Assembly (NCBI GenBank): GCA_937895955.1
Contig: CALAZI010000140.1
Coordinates: forward strand, 1-52,897
From: an uncultured Alphaproteobacteria bacterium
Lineage (GTDB): Bacteria; Pseudomonadota; Alphaproteobacteria; Caulobacterales; Parvularculaceae
Direction: 5' to 3'
Length of the DNA stretch: 52,897 nucleotides
Part shown: piece by piece, positions 26,902 to 35,386 of the stretch
Position numbering within the stretch: position 1 is the stretch's first letter
Layout of the letters: each line of letters opens with the position of its first letter
The notes under the pieces: model-generated
Databases searched by the model: none
Seen by the model: the letters and a program-made list of their open reading frames with translations, nothing else
What the model was told of the DNA's origin: nothing
Program-made: the position numbers and the translations under genes

Positions 26902-27144
26902 GATTTCCTCAAAACTTACTGCAAACTGCCTTGTACGGGTGGGCGCGACGGATCGCCGATCCCCTTACAATAGTCAATCGAATCCTGCAGCTTGCGACTT
27001 TCGGCAAATTATTCAGGCGTTTGGGCAAATCCGCAGCTGTGCGTATGTCAGGGAGCCTATGGCGGCAGCGACATTTTGACGAGGTCGACTGGCGCCGCGT
27101 CGCGACGAATAATGATACGGTTTCGATTGAAATCAGGGGCGGCA

Positions 27145-27855
27145 ATGACTGAAGACAAAGAAACTTTGGCCGGTCGAGGCGTGCGCGGCGGCGGCTATCT
27201 GTTTATTCCGAAGGGATTTCAACGCGCGGATATCATCCTCTGGCTGCGGCGCTTCCACGCCTGGACCGGGGTTTTCGGCGCGGCGCTGTTTTTCGTTTTC
27301 GGGTTCACCGGCGTCTATCTCAACCATGAGCGGCACTGGAAAATCGAAGGCGGCCGAATGATCGAAACCGCATCGCTCAATGTCGTCGTTGAGCCGGGAT
27401 CGATTGATACGGTCGATGCGCTGGCGTCGTGGACAAGGCGCGAATTTCGCCTAAAAGGCGCGCAGACCGGCGGAGGACGAAAAGAAGGGCAATTCGTTCT
27501 TTTCGACGGGCGGCCGGTTCGTCAGCCGGATTCATTAAATGTGCAGTTTCGCGGGCCGAACGCGCTGATCGTCGCGACGCACGATATCGGGTCTAATCTC
27601 GTCACCGTGCGACGCCAGAACGCCAGCCCCTTGAAAGCGCTCATCCATCTCCATGTGTCGTCAGGCGCGAACAAGGCCTATATCCTCCTCGCGGACGCCA
27701 TCGCCGGCGCCTTGATGTTCATGAGCCTCAGCGGCGTGCTTTTATGGACAAGGTTGCATGGCGGCCGGCTGGTCGCCGCCGGCATTGCGGGCGGTTTTCT
27801 CATCTTTTTCATTTTATCCGTCGCTACCGCATGGATCGGCTGGTCGCCGCCTTGA
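27145..27855 (+). CDS. PepSY-associated TM helix protein
   Basis: 236-residue membrane protein. A cytoplasmic N-terminus is followed by FHAWTGVFGAALFFVFGFTG, the first helix of PepSY-associated TM proteins, with LNHERHW right after it. A periplasmic domain of about 120 residues follows, then LIHLHVSSGANKAYILLADAIAG and two C-terminal helices ending in WIGWSPP. ATG 27145 has AGGGGC 4 bases before it; the longer open frame upstream has no such site. Relatives often accompany iron or siderophore reduction, but no such genes are adjacent. Bases 26902-27144 hold no gene I can support. Confidence 0.82.
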   Translation: MTEDKETLAGRGVRGGGYLFIPKGFQRADIILWLRRFHAWTGVFGAALFFVFGFTGVYLNHERHWKIEGGRMIETASLNVVVEPGSIDTVDALASWTRREFRLKGAQTGGGRKEGQFVLFDGRPVRQPDSLNVQFRGPNALIVATHDIGSNLVTVRRQNASPLKALIHLHVSSGANKAYILLADAIAGALMFMSLSGVLLWTRLHGGRLVAAGIAGGFLIFFILSVATAWIGWSPP

Positions 27856-27865
27856 TCGGCCTTCA

Positions 27866-27894
27866 TTGACAATTAACCCGGCGAGCGCCATATG
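27866..27894 (+). promoter_or_regulatory. Likely sigma70-type promoter of the DEAD-box helicase gene
   Basis: A perfect -35 TTGACA (27866-27871) is followed by a 17-base spacer and CATATG (27889-27894) as a partial -10. It lies just after the PepSY gene and about 195 bases before the helicase start. No competing promoter of this quality is visible nearby. Confidence 0.5.
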
Positions 27895-28089
27895 CCGCCC
27901 ATCGTCTGCGCCCGGAAGGGCCGCATGATGAGGGCGGCGTGAAGCGCTGCGGGGACAAATCCCGACATTGAGCCCTCTTCTTCAGACCTGTTTTCCCTAC
28001 GCCCTGAGTCACGCGGGTCGTTTCACCCGGGCCCAGCCCGTCCTGCGCTTGACGCGCCGGCGGCGCGGCCGAACGCATTGGATTTTGTT
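27895..28089 (+). other. Long 5' leader of the DEAD-box helicase mRNA (inferred)
   Basis: About 195 bases without a supportable gene. It contains a hairpin CGGGT/ACCCG (28014-28018 with 28025-28029) and, close to the start codon, the palindrome CGCGCC-GGC-GGCGCG. A pyrimidine-rich tract (CCCTCTTCTTC) sits at about 27973-27983. Long structured leaders are known for cold-shock RNA helicase mRNAs, so autoregulation is plausible but not shown. Confidence 0.4.
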
Positions 28090-29442
28090 TTGACTTCTTT
28101 CTCCGTTTTGAATCTCGCAGCGCCGATCGCAAAGGCGGTCGCCGACGAAGGCTATTCAACCCCGACGCCGATTCAGGCGCAGGCGATTCCGCCGGCGCTT
28201 TCCGGCAAGGACATTCTCGGCATCGCCCAGACCGGCACCGGCAAGACGGCGGCCTTTGCGCTGCCGATCCTTGATCGCCTGGCGCGCAACAAGGCGCCGC
28301 TGCGGCCGAAATCAGCGCGCGTCCTCGTCCTCGCGCCGACGCGCGAACTGGCGGCGCAAATCGCGTTGTCGTTCAGGACATACGGCCGCGGCATCAACAT
28401 CACTGTCGCCACGGTCTTCGGCGGCGCGCCGATCAATCGACAGATGCGCGAACTGCATCGCGGCGTCGATGTGCTCGTCGCAACGCCGGGCCGTCTCATC
28501 GATCTCATCGACCGCAAAGCGGTGATGCTGAATGCGGTTGAAGTCGCCGTGCTAGACGAAGCCGATCAGATGCTCGATCTCGGCTTCATTCACCCTTTGC
28601 GCGCGATCATGCCGCTGATGCCGAAAACGCGCCAGACGCTTTTGTTTTCGGCGACCATGCCCAAAACGATCGCTGCGCTGGCTGAGCAGTATCAGGACCG
28701 CCCGGTTCGCGTCGCCGTCGCTCCCGTCGCGACGACTGCCGAGCGCGTCGAGCAATTCGCGACTTTCGTAAAACAGGGCGACAAGCAGGCGTTGCTGACG
28801 CTGACGGTGCAGGACGCCTCCGTCATCCGCGCGCTCGTCTTCACCAGAACCAAGCACGGCGCCGACAAGGTCGTCCGCAATCTGGAGAAATCCGGCGTCA
28901 GGGCGGCGGCCATTCACGGCAACAAGAGCCAGCCGCAGCGCGAAAAGGCGCTTGAAGCTTTCCGCGCGGGGCGCACCCGCATACTTGTCGCGACTGACAT
29001 CGCCGCGCGCGGCATCGACATCGATAATGTCAGCCATGTCGTCAATTTCGACGTGCCGAACGTGCCGGAGCAATATGTGCACCGCATCGGCCGCACGGCG
29101 CGCGCCGGAGCCGAGGGCGTCGCGATTTCCTTCGTGTCCGGCGAGGAGCGCGCCTATCTTCGCGATATTGAACGGCTGACCCGTCAGCGCGTTCAGATCG
29201 CGCCGCTGCCGGAAGGATTCACGCCGGCGAACGACGCGGCGAAAGAGGAATCGGCGCCGCGCGATAGCGACCGCCGACAAGGCCATCGCGGCCAGAAAAG
29301 CCGCGGTCATGGCGCCGGTCAGGGCGGCGGGCGCGGCAAATCAAACAATGACCCGCGCAACCAGGGCGACGCGGTTCGCCGGAAGCGCCGGCCGCGCCGT
29401 CGTTCGCGCGGTCCGCAAGGGCCTGACATCGCGGCGGCCTAA
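28090..29442 (+). CDS. DEAD/DEAH-box ATP-dependent RNA helicase (RhlE-like)
   Basis: About 450 residues. The Q motif (TPTPIQAQAIP) precedes motif I AQTGTGKT (Lys52). Then come PTRELA, TPGRL, DEAD in LDEADQMLD, SAT in LFSATMP, and the C-terminal helicase domain with ATDIAARGID and HRIGRTARAG. A basic Gly/Arg tail (QKSRGHGAGQGGGRG) suits RNA binding. It unwinds RNA in ribosome assembly, decay or cold adaptation. The start is uncertain: TTG 28090 gives the usual N-terminus TSFSVLNLAAPI and TTG 28078 is the alternative; neither has a ribosome site. Confidence 0.9.
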   Translation: MTSFSVLNLAAPIAKAVADEGYSTPTPIQAQAIPPALSGKDILGIAQTGTGKTAAFALPILDRLARNKAPLRPKSARVLVLAPTRELAAQIALSFRTYGRGINITVATVFGGAPINRQMRELHRGVDVLVATPGRLIDLIDRKAVMLNAVEVAVLDEADQMLDLGFIHPLRAIMPLMPKTRQTLLFSATMPKTIAALAEQYQDRPVRVAVAPVATTAERVEQFATFVKQGDKQALLTLTVQDASVIRALVFTRTKHGADKVVRNLEKSGVRAAAIHGNKSQPQREKALEAFRAGRTRILVATDIAARGIDIDNVSHVVNFDVPNVPEQYVHRIGRTARAGAEGVAISFVSGEERAYLRDIERLTRQRVQIAPLPEGFTPANDAAKEESAPRDSDRRQGHRGQKSRGHGAGQGGGRGKSNNDPRNQGDAVRRKRRPRRRSRGPQGPDIAAA

Positions 29443-29521
29443 TATTAAAGCGATTCTGAGTTCAGCAGTCGCGAGATGCCGATTAAATTGATTAGGCGAC
29501 TGCGATGGGAATGCAGAGCGG

Positions 29522-30217
29522 ATGAGTTCAATCGCGACAATGATTTCAGCCGCTGACCGGCTTGAAGCCTGCGCCAAAATACCCTGGCATCGCCACAGAG
29601 AGCCTTATATCGCTGTGATCGCTGACGGCTGTCTTGAGGAAGTCGGCGAACACGGGCGCACGACCCTGACGGCGGGTGAATTCATCATCCACGAAGCGTT
29701 TGAGGCCCATGCGGATGATGCGGGCGATGCAGGAGTTGAAATCATCAACCTGCCGCTTCCTTCAAATTTCGATGCAGCCTCAGCGTCCGGGGCGGCGGAC
29801 ATCGAGGATCTCCTGCGAAAGATCACGCAAGATGGCGCCGACGCAGCAGCCCAGTGGCTCCTTGGATCGGCGACAAGAACGCAAAGGCGGAAGACAGATT
29901 GGCCTGACGCGCTTGCCGCGGATCTGTCTGCCGATTTCGCCTTGTCGATTGTTCAATGGGCCGAGCAGCGCGGAATGGCGCCGGAAACGGTGTCGCGCGG
30001 TTTTCGGCGCGCTTATGGAATCACGCCGAAATCGTTCCGGGCGATTGTACGGGCGCGGAAGGCGGCGGCCGCGTTGCAACGGACGAGAGCGCCGCTCGTT
30101 CAAGTCGCGCTCGAATTCGGTTACAGCGACCAGTCGCATTTCTGCCGCGCCATTACGGAAGTGACTGGCGTTTCCCCGGCGCGTTGGCGGCGGTCAACTG
30201 GATACAATTCCTGCTAA
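29522..30217 (+). CDS. AraC family transcriptional regulator
   Basis: 231 residues. A short N-terminal cupin-like sensor (WHRHREPYIAVIADG, GEFIIHEAFEAH) is followed by a C-terminal double helix-turn-helix: MAPETVSRGFRRAYGITPKSFRAIVRARKAA and VALEFGYSDQSHFCRAITEVTGVSPARWR. The second HTH is the AraC hallmark. Its stop is 15 bases before the alpha/beta hydrolase gene, which it may control. The inducer is unknown. Confidence 0.88.
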   Translation: MSSIATMISAADRLEACAKIPWHRHREPYIAVIADGCLEEVGEHGRTTLTAGEFIIHEAFEAHADDAGDAGVEIINLPLPSNFDAASASGAADIEDLLRKITQDGADAAAQWLLGSATRTQRRKTDWPDALAADLSADFALSIVQWAEQRGMAPETVSRGFRRAYGITPKSFRAIVRARKAAAALQRTRAPLVQVALEFGYSDQSHFCRAITEVTGVSPARWRRSTGYNSC

Positions 30218-30232
30218 GCAAGAATGGCTTAA

Positions 30233-31375
30233 ATGCAGAGAATGAGCAGGCGCGCAGCATTCTTTATCAAGGCGGTTTTGGCTTTCGGCGCGGCCGCCTT
30301 GTCGGTTGGCGCCGTCCTATTCATGTTTCCCAAGACACCGCCGCTTCGCGCGCCGATCACGGGCGCGATGGAGCCGATCGACGCGCGCACCGGGGTCTAT
30401 GTAGGTGCGGCTGGCGAGCTTTTTCTTGTCGCGCCGGCCCTATCGTCAGGATTTCGGCGATATTCGCTGGATGCGTATGGCGCAGCGACGTCATTGTCGG
30501 CGGAAGTCCTAACGGGCCGTATGGAAGAGGCGGGGCTGAAAAGAAAGGCGGACCAGCCTTACGCCGTGAGTTCAATTGACATTGACCGTTCCGTCCCTCT
30601 TGCGGGGTGGCTCTTTGAGCCGCCGGCGCCAAAGGCGGCGGTCGTCATTCTTCACGGCTCTGGCGATTCAGATCGCGAAAACGGCTGGTACGTTTATCTT
30701 GCCCATTTTATCGCGACCAACGGTTATGTCGTGCTGTTGCCGGACAAGCGCGGCGCCGGCCGTTCCGGCGGCGACTGGCGCAGCGAGCCGTTGACCGTCC
30801 TCGCCCAAGACGGCGCTGATTGGCTCAACGCGCTTCGTTGGCGCTATCCGCAGCTTTCAAGCTTTGGCGTCATCGGCGTTAGTCAGGGCGGCATGATTGC
30901 GCCGACGACGGCGCGCATCGCCGATGCGGAATTTGCGATCGGCCTCAGCGTCACAGCGACGTCGCTGAATGAGCAATTGCTCGCCGAGATCGGTAATGAC
31001 GTTGAGGAAGCGGGCGTTCCGGAATTCTTGCGGTCTGCGATAACAGCCATATACGCGCAGCGAGCTAAGAACCGGAATAGCGCGTTCTGGCGAAAGAACG
31101 GGACGTTCAACACCTTGACGGAATGGTCAAAATGGGGCGGCTCGTTCATGATCGCGCTTGGGCGGGGCGATGAAGATCAGTTTGTCCCCGTCGCCGAAAG
31201 CGTCCGGAGGCTTGAGCGCGCCGACAACGACGACGGCAGGCTTGAATGGCGGGTTTACGACGGCGTCCGACACAGTCTTTGTTACCCAGACGGGCCGGAA
31301 AAGAATGCTTTTCATCGGGATTTCCAGCGCGACTTGATCGGATGGCTTGGCGAACAAGCGCGGGCGGCAAAATAG
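30233..31375 (+). CDS. Alpha/beta hydrolase, membrane-anchored or exported
   Basis: 380 residues. An N-terminal hydrophobic segment (about 11-32) acts as signal anchor or signal peptide. The catalytic triad candidates are Ser217 in GVSQGG, an acidic residue in GRGDEDQF (Asp313 or Asp315) and His347 in DGVRHSLC. VVILHGSGDSDREN supplies the oxyanion loop. The architecture fits the BAAT/dienelactone-like group of exported esterases. ATG 30242 is an alternative start. It probably forms an operon with the AraC regulator. The substrate is unknown. Confidence 0.82.
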   Translation: MQRMSRRAAFFIKAVLAFGAAALSVGAVLFMFPKTPPLRAPITGAMEPIDARTGVYVGAAGELFLVAPALSSGFRRYSLDAYGAATSLSAEVLTGRMEEAGLKRKADQPYAVSSIDIDRSVPLAGWLFEPPAPKAAVVILHGSGDSDRENGWYVYLAHFIATNGYVVLLPDKRGAGRSGGDWRSEPLTVLAQDGADWLNALRWRYPQLSSFGVIGVSQGGMIAPTTARIADAEFAIGLSVTATSLNEQLLAEIGNDVEEAGVPEFLRSAITAIYAQRAKNRNSAFWRKNGTFNTLTEWSKWGGSFMIALGRGDEDQFVPVAESVRRLERADNDDGRLEWRVYDGVRHSLCYPDGPEKNAFHRDFQRDLIGWLGEQARAAK

Positions 31376-31395
31376 GTTCGTGCGAAACGGCGCGC

Positions 31396-33348
31396 CTACG
31401 ATCCGTGAAAATAATCGTAGATCCGCTGCGCCAGCGCTTCCGATACGCCTTCGACCGCCGTGAGGTCCTCGGGCTTGGCGCGCGCGATCTCTTTCGCTGA
31501 ACCGAAATGGTTGAGAAGCGCGCGCTTTTTTGACGGGCCGACGCCGGGAATCTCGTCAATCGGATTGGCGCCGAGCGATTTTTTTCGCTTGGCGCGATGC
31601 GCGCCGATGGCGAAGCGATGCGCCTCGTCGCGCAGGCGCTGGATGAAGAAGAGAGCCGAGTCGCGCGGCGCCAGCAGGAACGGGTCCTTGCCAGGCGCCA
31701 CGATTTGCTCGCCGACGGCCCCCATCGTACGGTCGACTCGCTTTTCGCCGCTTTCCGTTTCGCGCCGCGGCTTGGCGACGCCGATAATCGCGACGCCCTC
31801 CGCGGCGCAGTCAAAGCCGAGCTCTTCCAGCGCGCCGAGCGCGGCGGAAAGCTGGCCCTTGCCGCCGTCGATAATCACGAGATCGGGCCGCGTTTCTTCG
31901 TCGCCCTCTTTCATCAAACGCGCAAAACGCCGCGTCAGCACTTCGCGCATCATCGCGTAATCGTCGCCCGGCGTCAGGTCGGCCGATTTGATGTTGTATT
32001 TGCGGTATTGTTTTTTCTCGAAGCCGTCCGGTCCCGCGACGATCATGGCGCCGACGGCGTTGGCGCCGGAAATGTGCGAATTGTCATAGACCTCGATGCG
32101 CCGCGGCGGGGCTTCAAGATCGAGCGCTTCGGCAAGCCGCGTCAGCGATTTCTGCTGGCTCGCGCTTTCAGCCATTCGCCGCGAAAGCGCCTCGCGCGCG
32201 TTCAACAGGGCCTGATCCATGATGGCGCGTTTTTCGCCCCGTTGCGGCGTCGCAATCGTCACCTTGCGGCCGGCGCGCAGGGTCAGCGCCTCGGCGAGAA
32301 GGTCGTTCTGATCCGGCGCTTCGCTTGCGAGGATGAGCGAGGGCGGTTCGCGACCGTCATAGAACTGCGCCATGAAAGCGGAGAGGATCGCCGGCGGCTC
32401 GTCTTCGCGATCATGTTTCGGAAAGAAGGCGTGATTGCCCCAGTTCTGCCCGGCGCGAAAGAAAAACACCTGAACGCAGGCGTGGCCGCCCTCGACATGC
32501 ATTGCAAAGACATCGGCTTCCGAAACGCCTTCCGCGTTGATGTCCTGCGAGCCTTGAACATAGGTGAGCGCGCGAATGCGGTCGCGCAGGCGGGCCGCGC
32601 GCTCAAAGTCGAGCGCGGCCGACGCTTCTTCCATTTCTCTCGAAAGCTGCCGCTGCACGGCGATCGAATCGCCGTCGAGAAATTTTCTCGCTTCGCCGAC
32701 CAGCTCGCCATAGTCGCCGATCGAAATCAGGCTGACGCACGGCGCCGAGCATCGCTTAATCTGATGGAGAAGACAGGGCCGCGTGCGGTTTTCATAAACG
32801 CTGTCCGTACACGAACGCAGCAGAAACGCTTTTTGCAGCGTGTTAAGCGTCCTGTTCACCGCCTGGGCGGAGGCGAAGGGCCCGTAATAGTCGCCTTTGC
32901 GCTTGCGCGCGCCGCGATGTTTGAGGATCTGCGGCGCCTCATGATCGGCGGCGATCAATATGTACGGGAACGATTTGTCGTCGCGCAGGATGACATTATA
33001 GCGCGGCTTCAATTGCTTGATGAGATTGGCCTCAAGCAGCAGCGCTTCGGTTTCCGTCGCCGTGACGACGAATTCCATCGACCTCGTTTCGGAAATCATC
33101 CGCATGATGCGGTTCGAATGCCCGCCCGATTTGGCGTAGGACGAAACCCGGTTTTTCAGGCTCTTCGCCTTGCCGACATAAAGAACGTCGCCGGCCCCGT
33201 TCATCATCCGATAAACGCCTGGTCGCGCAGGCAAGCGCAAGACCTCATCCGCGATCAGCGCCGCGCCGCGCAGAGGGTGAATCGCGTCTTGCGATCCCTC
33301 TGAACTTTTTTCGGAGCCGGTTAATCCTTCGTTATCGTCGCGGACCAT
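31396..33348 (-). CDS. uvrC: Excinuclease ABC subunit C
   Basis: Dual-incision nuclease of nucleotide excision repair, 650 residues, full length. The N-terminal GIY-YIG domain is visible (PGVYRMMNGAGDVLYVGKAKSLKNRV), with a UVR domain for UvrB (LSREMEEASAALDFERAARLRDRI), an RNase H-like C-terminal nuclease (IEVYDNSHISG, LVIIDGGKGQLSAA) and terminal helix-hairpin-helix motifs (DEIPGVGPSKKRALL, AVEGVSEALAQRI). It is divergent from the DUF3592-like gene, 40 bases apart. Confidence 0.97.
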   Translation of the reverse strand: MVRDDNEGLTGSEKSSEGSQDAIHPLRGAALIADEVLRLPARPGVYRMMNGAGDVLYVGKAKSLKNRVSSYAKSGGHSNRIMRMISETRSMEFVVTATETEALLLEANLIKQLKPRYNVILRDDKSFPYILIAADHEAPQILKHRGARKRKGDYYGPFASAQAVNRTLNTLQKAFLLRSCTDSVYENRTRPCLLHQIKRCSAPCVSLISIGDYGELVGEARKFLDGDSIAVQRQLSREMEEASAALDFERAARLRDRIRALTYVQGSQDINAEGVSEADVFAMHVEGGHACVQVFFFRAGQNWGNHAFFPKHDREDEPPAILSAFMAQFYDGREPPSLILASEAPDQNDLLAEALTLRAGRKVTIATPQRGEKRAIMDQALLNAREALSRRMAESASQQKSLTRLAEALDLEAPPRRIEVYDNSHISGANAVGAMIVAGPDGFEKKQYRKYNIKSADLTPGDDYAMMREVLTRRFARLMKEGDEETRPDLVIIDGGKGQLSAALGALEELGFDCAAEGVAIIGVAKPRRETESGEKRVDRTMGAVGEQIVAPGKDPFLLAPRDSALFFIQRLRDEAHRFAIGAHRAKRKKSLGANPIDEIPGVGPSKKRALLNHFGSAKEIARAKPEDLTAVEGVSEALAQRIYDYFHGS

Positions 33349-33388
33349 AGCGTGACGGCGTATAGCGGGGATTGAACCGGGTCAAACC

Positions 33389-34012
33389 ATGTCAGGCCGG
33401 GAAGAACTTAAGGGAACGCTCGGGGCGTTTATCCTCTTTGGGATCGTCGTCATGTGCGGCGTCCTCGCCGCCTATGCGGCGGTCGAGGATTACGCCCGCG
33501 CCCGCGCCAGCCTTTCATGGCCGGCCGTCGACGGCGTCGTTTTGAGCCGCGGCAAGGCTGACGGCGAGGTGCGCTACGCCTGGTTTGACGGCGCTGATTC
33601 GCACACGGGCGGGCGCGTTCGTTTCTGGACGGGCGCGGTGTTCGACACCGGCGCGGTTTACCAGCCCGGCAAGCCGATCAAGGTCCATGTCTCGCCCGAC
33701 GACGGCTCGCTCGCGGTGCTGGAGCCCGGCGGCTCAGGCGTTCTGTTCGCGGTCGTTCTCGGCTTCGGCGCGTTTCTGGTTTTCGTCGGGCTCGCCGGCA
33801 TCATCCGGCTCACAATGCTGATGGACGGCCTGCACTCGGCGAACGCTCTCGACGGCCAGTCAGCCCCCGACGCAATAGGCGACCCGCTCGTTGAGAGTCG
33901 GTCGCGTGAGTTCGACCTTATGGAGCGCCGGCGCTTCCGCGACCGCCGCCGCGAATATCCAGGCGGCGGTGTTTTCGAGGGTGGGGCGTTCGAGCCCCGG
34001 AATAGCGTTTAG
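33389..34012 (+). CDS. DUF3592-like membrane protein with antisense-encoded tail
   Basis: 207 residues. Two membrane helices (about 11-32 and 118-142) flank an extracytoplasmic domain with the DUF3592 pattern SWPAVDGVVLSR, VRYAW and VHVSPDDGSLAVLEPG. The normal family end is just after helix two. Residues 158-207, rich in Arg and Glu, are encoded opposite the C-terminal part of the QueD-like gene. This suggests the ancestral stop was lost and translation now runs into antisense sequence. Function is unknown. Confidence 0.7.
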   Translation: MSGREELKGTLGAFILFGIVVMCGVLAAYAAVEDYARARASLSWPAVDGVVLSRGKADGEVRYAWFDGADSHTGGRVRFWTGAVFDTGAVYQPGKPIKVHVSPDDGSLAVLEPGGSGVLFAVVLGFGAFLVFVGLAGIIRLTMLMDGLHSANALDGQSAPDAIGDPLVESRSREFDLMERRRFRDRRREYPGGGVFEGGAFEPRNSV

Positions 34013-34243
34013 AAGACGGTGATCGAGCCGCGCGCGCAGTCGCTCGCAAATCGCTTTCAGCTTGGCGAAATCGATGATCCATCCTTCCGGCGCCAGCTTG
34101 TCGGCGCGCAGCGTCAGCGTGACGACGAATGAATGCCCGTGTATGCGCGAATAAGGGTGATCGGCCTCGCCCCTGACGTTTTCCGCAAGATCGTGCGCCG
34201 CCTCAAAGGTGAAAGTGTAGGATTGTTCGTACACGCGGATCAT
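33860..34243 (-). CDS. QueD/6-pyruvoyltetrahydropterin synthase-like protein lacking the catalytic Cys
   Basis: 127 residues of the COG0720 fold. Zinc ligands are intact: His17 (FTFEAAH) and His35/His37 (RIHGHSF). The Asp74-His75 pair (LDHRLLN) is present. The catalytic Cys, four residues before HGH in QueD and PTPS, is Tyr31 here (HPYSRIHGH). The C-terminal Glu region also differs (VELTRPTLNE). It is therefore unlikely to be a standard queuosine enzyme. It overlaps the FolB-like gene by ATGA and lies last in a pterin-type operon, which suggests a role in reduced-pterin synthesis. Confidence 0.82.
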   Translation of the reverse strand: MIRVYEQSYTFTFEAAHDLAENVRGEADHPYSRIHGHSFVVTLTLRADKLAPEGWIIDFAKLKAICERLRARLDHRLLNAIPGLERPTLENTAAWIFAAAVAEAPALHKVELTRPTLNERVAYCVGG

Positions 34244-34632
34244 GCCTTCTTTAGGACGCCGGCGTCGAACCAGCTCATTTCGCAGCCGACCGACTGGGCG
34301 TCCGGATAGACGTTTGTTTTTTCCGACCTGACGATTGCGCCTTTCGCGCCGCCCTCGCGGCAGATGTTCAGGATCGACTGGCAGAGCGTTTCCTGAAGAT
34401 TTATATGCCCGTTATGGACCAGCGCGGCGATTTTCGTGCGCAGGAAGTCGTAGTCAATCACTTCGGTGATGCGATCGGAATATTCGGCGCGCCGCGGAAA
34501 CGCCACCGCCAGCGAGACGGTGACAGGCTGCGGCTTGGCGCGTTCGAAATCGTGAATGCCGATCGATACGTCGAGCCGGTAGCGGTCGAGCACGATGTAA
34601 TAATGATCGTCATTGAGGAGAGGACGGATCAT
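34240..34632 (-). CDS. FolB/FolX-like dihydroneopterin aldolase family protein
   Basis: 130 residues with the tunnelling fold of dihydroneopterin aldolase/epimerase. Visible are RYRLDVSIGIHDFERAKPQ, carrying the conserved Gly and the Glu that anchors the pterin, VIDYDFLRTKI in the middle, and VRSEKTNVYPDAQSVG with the conserved active-site Lys near the end. It could act as aldolase (folate) or as epimerase (FolX, monapterin). It overlaps the QueD-like and SDR genes by four bases each. Confidence 0.85.
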   Translation of the reverse strand: MIRPLLNDDHYYIVLDRYRLDVSIGIHDFERAKPQPVTVSLAVAFPRRAEYSDRITEVIDYDFLRTKIAALVHNGHINLQETLCQSILNICREGGAKGAIVRSEKTNVYPDAQSVGCEMSWFDAGVLKKA

Positions 34633-35384
34633 CCGCGGCCTCTTGTCGTGAACATGATGTCGTGGTCCGAAGCGACCATATGCTGGCCGTTGTCGATAAG
34701 GACCGTCTGCCCCGTCACCGCCGGATTGTCGAGCAGGAAGGCGACGGCGCCGGCGATCGCTTCGACGGGAATCGGCCGTTTTAACAGATTGTATTTCGAC
34801 GCAACGGCGTTGAACTCTTCCTCGCTTTGATCGCCGCTCGGCAGCGTGAGGCCGGGCGCGACGCCGTTGACCCTGACTGACGGCGCGAGCGCCTTCGCGA
34901 GCAGGCGCGTCGCGCCTTCAAGGCCGATTTTCGACATGGTGTATGTGAAGAAATCAGCGTTCAGATTCCAGAGTTTCTGGTCGAGCAGATTGACGACAGC
35001 GCCGGTCTTGCCGACGGGGAGGGCGTCGGCGAAAGCGCGGGTGATCAGAATCGGCGCAAGCAGGTTGACCGCTTCGTCGCGCCGCCAGTCGTCTATCGTG
35101 AAGTCTCGCGCGCGGTTGAATTCAAAAATGGAGGCGTTGTTGACGACGGCGTCCAGGGGCGCCCCAGCCGCCTCAGCCGCTTCGGCGGGAAGGGCTTCCG
35201 CCGCCGCAGGATCGGAAAGATCGGCGGGGATGGCGACGCCGCCGATGCGGCGCGCATGGTCTTCGGCTTCTTCCGGCGAATGGTGATAGTGAACGACGAC
35301 GCGCCAGCCGTCCCGCGCAAGGCGCTCCGTAATCGCCGCGCCGATGCGCTTCGCGCCGCCGGTGACGAGCGCCGTCCGTTTCAT
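34629..35384 (-). CDS. SDR oxidoreductase of the pteridine reductase (PTR1/FolM) type
   Basis: 251-residue NADPH-type SDR. The cofactor motif is TGGAKRIG (8-15), with Arg where most SDRs have Gly; this TGxxxR(I/L)G form marks PTR1 and FolM pteridine reductases. NNAS replaces NNAG, the active site is YTMSK, and the end has VTGQTVLIDNGQHM. With the FolB/FolX-like and QueD-like genes it would reduce a dihydropterin such as dihydromonapterin to the tetrahydro form. It starts three bases after the exchanger gene stop and overlaps the FolB-like start. Confidence 0.87.
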   Translation of the reverse strand: MKRTALVTGGAKRIGAAITERLARDGWRVVVHYHHSPEEAEDHARRIGGVAIPADLSDPAAAEALPAEAAEAAGAPLDAVVNNASIFEFNRARDFTIDDWRRDEAVNLLAPILITRAFADALPVGKTGAVVNLLDQKLWNLNADFFTYTMSKIGLEGATRLLAKALAPSVRVNGVAPGLTLPSGDQSEEEFNAVASKYNLLKRPIPVEAIAGAVAFLLDNPAVTGQTVLIDNGQHMVASDHDIMFTTRGRG

Positions 35385-35386
35385 GA

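Noticed and set aside
27863..28159. 98-codon minus-strand frame over the helicase leader
   Set aside because: Composition is Arg/Pro-rich and it enters the helicase coding region antisense. The region is better explained as a promoter and leader.
29522..31375. AraC regulator plus hydrolase considered as a horizontally acquired island
   Set aside because: Base composition is only slightly lower in GC than the neighbours and no mobility genes or flanking repeats are visible.
31597..33303. 568-codon open frame on the plus strand opposite uvrC
   Set aside because: It is the mirror of a GC-rich coding frame. The protein is Arg-rich with no family pattern, whereas the minus strand encodes a complete UvrC.
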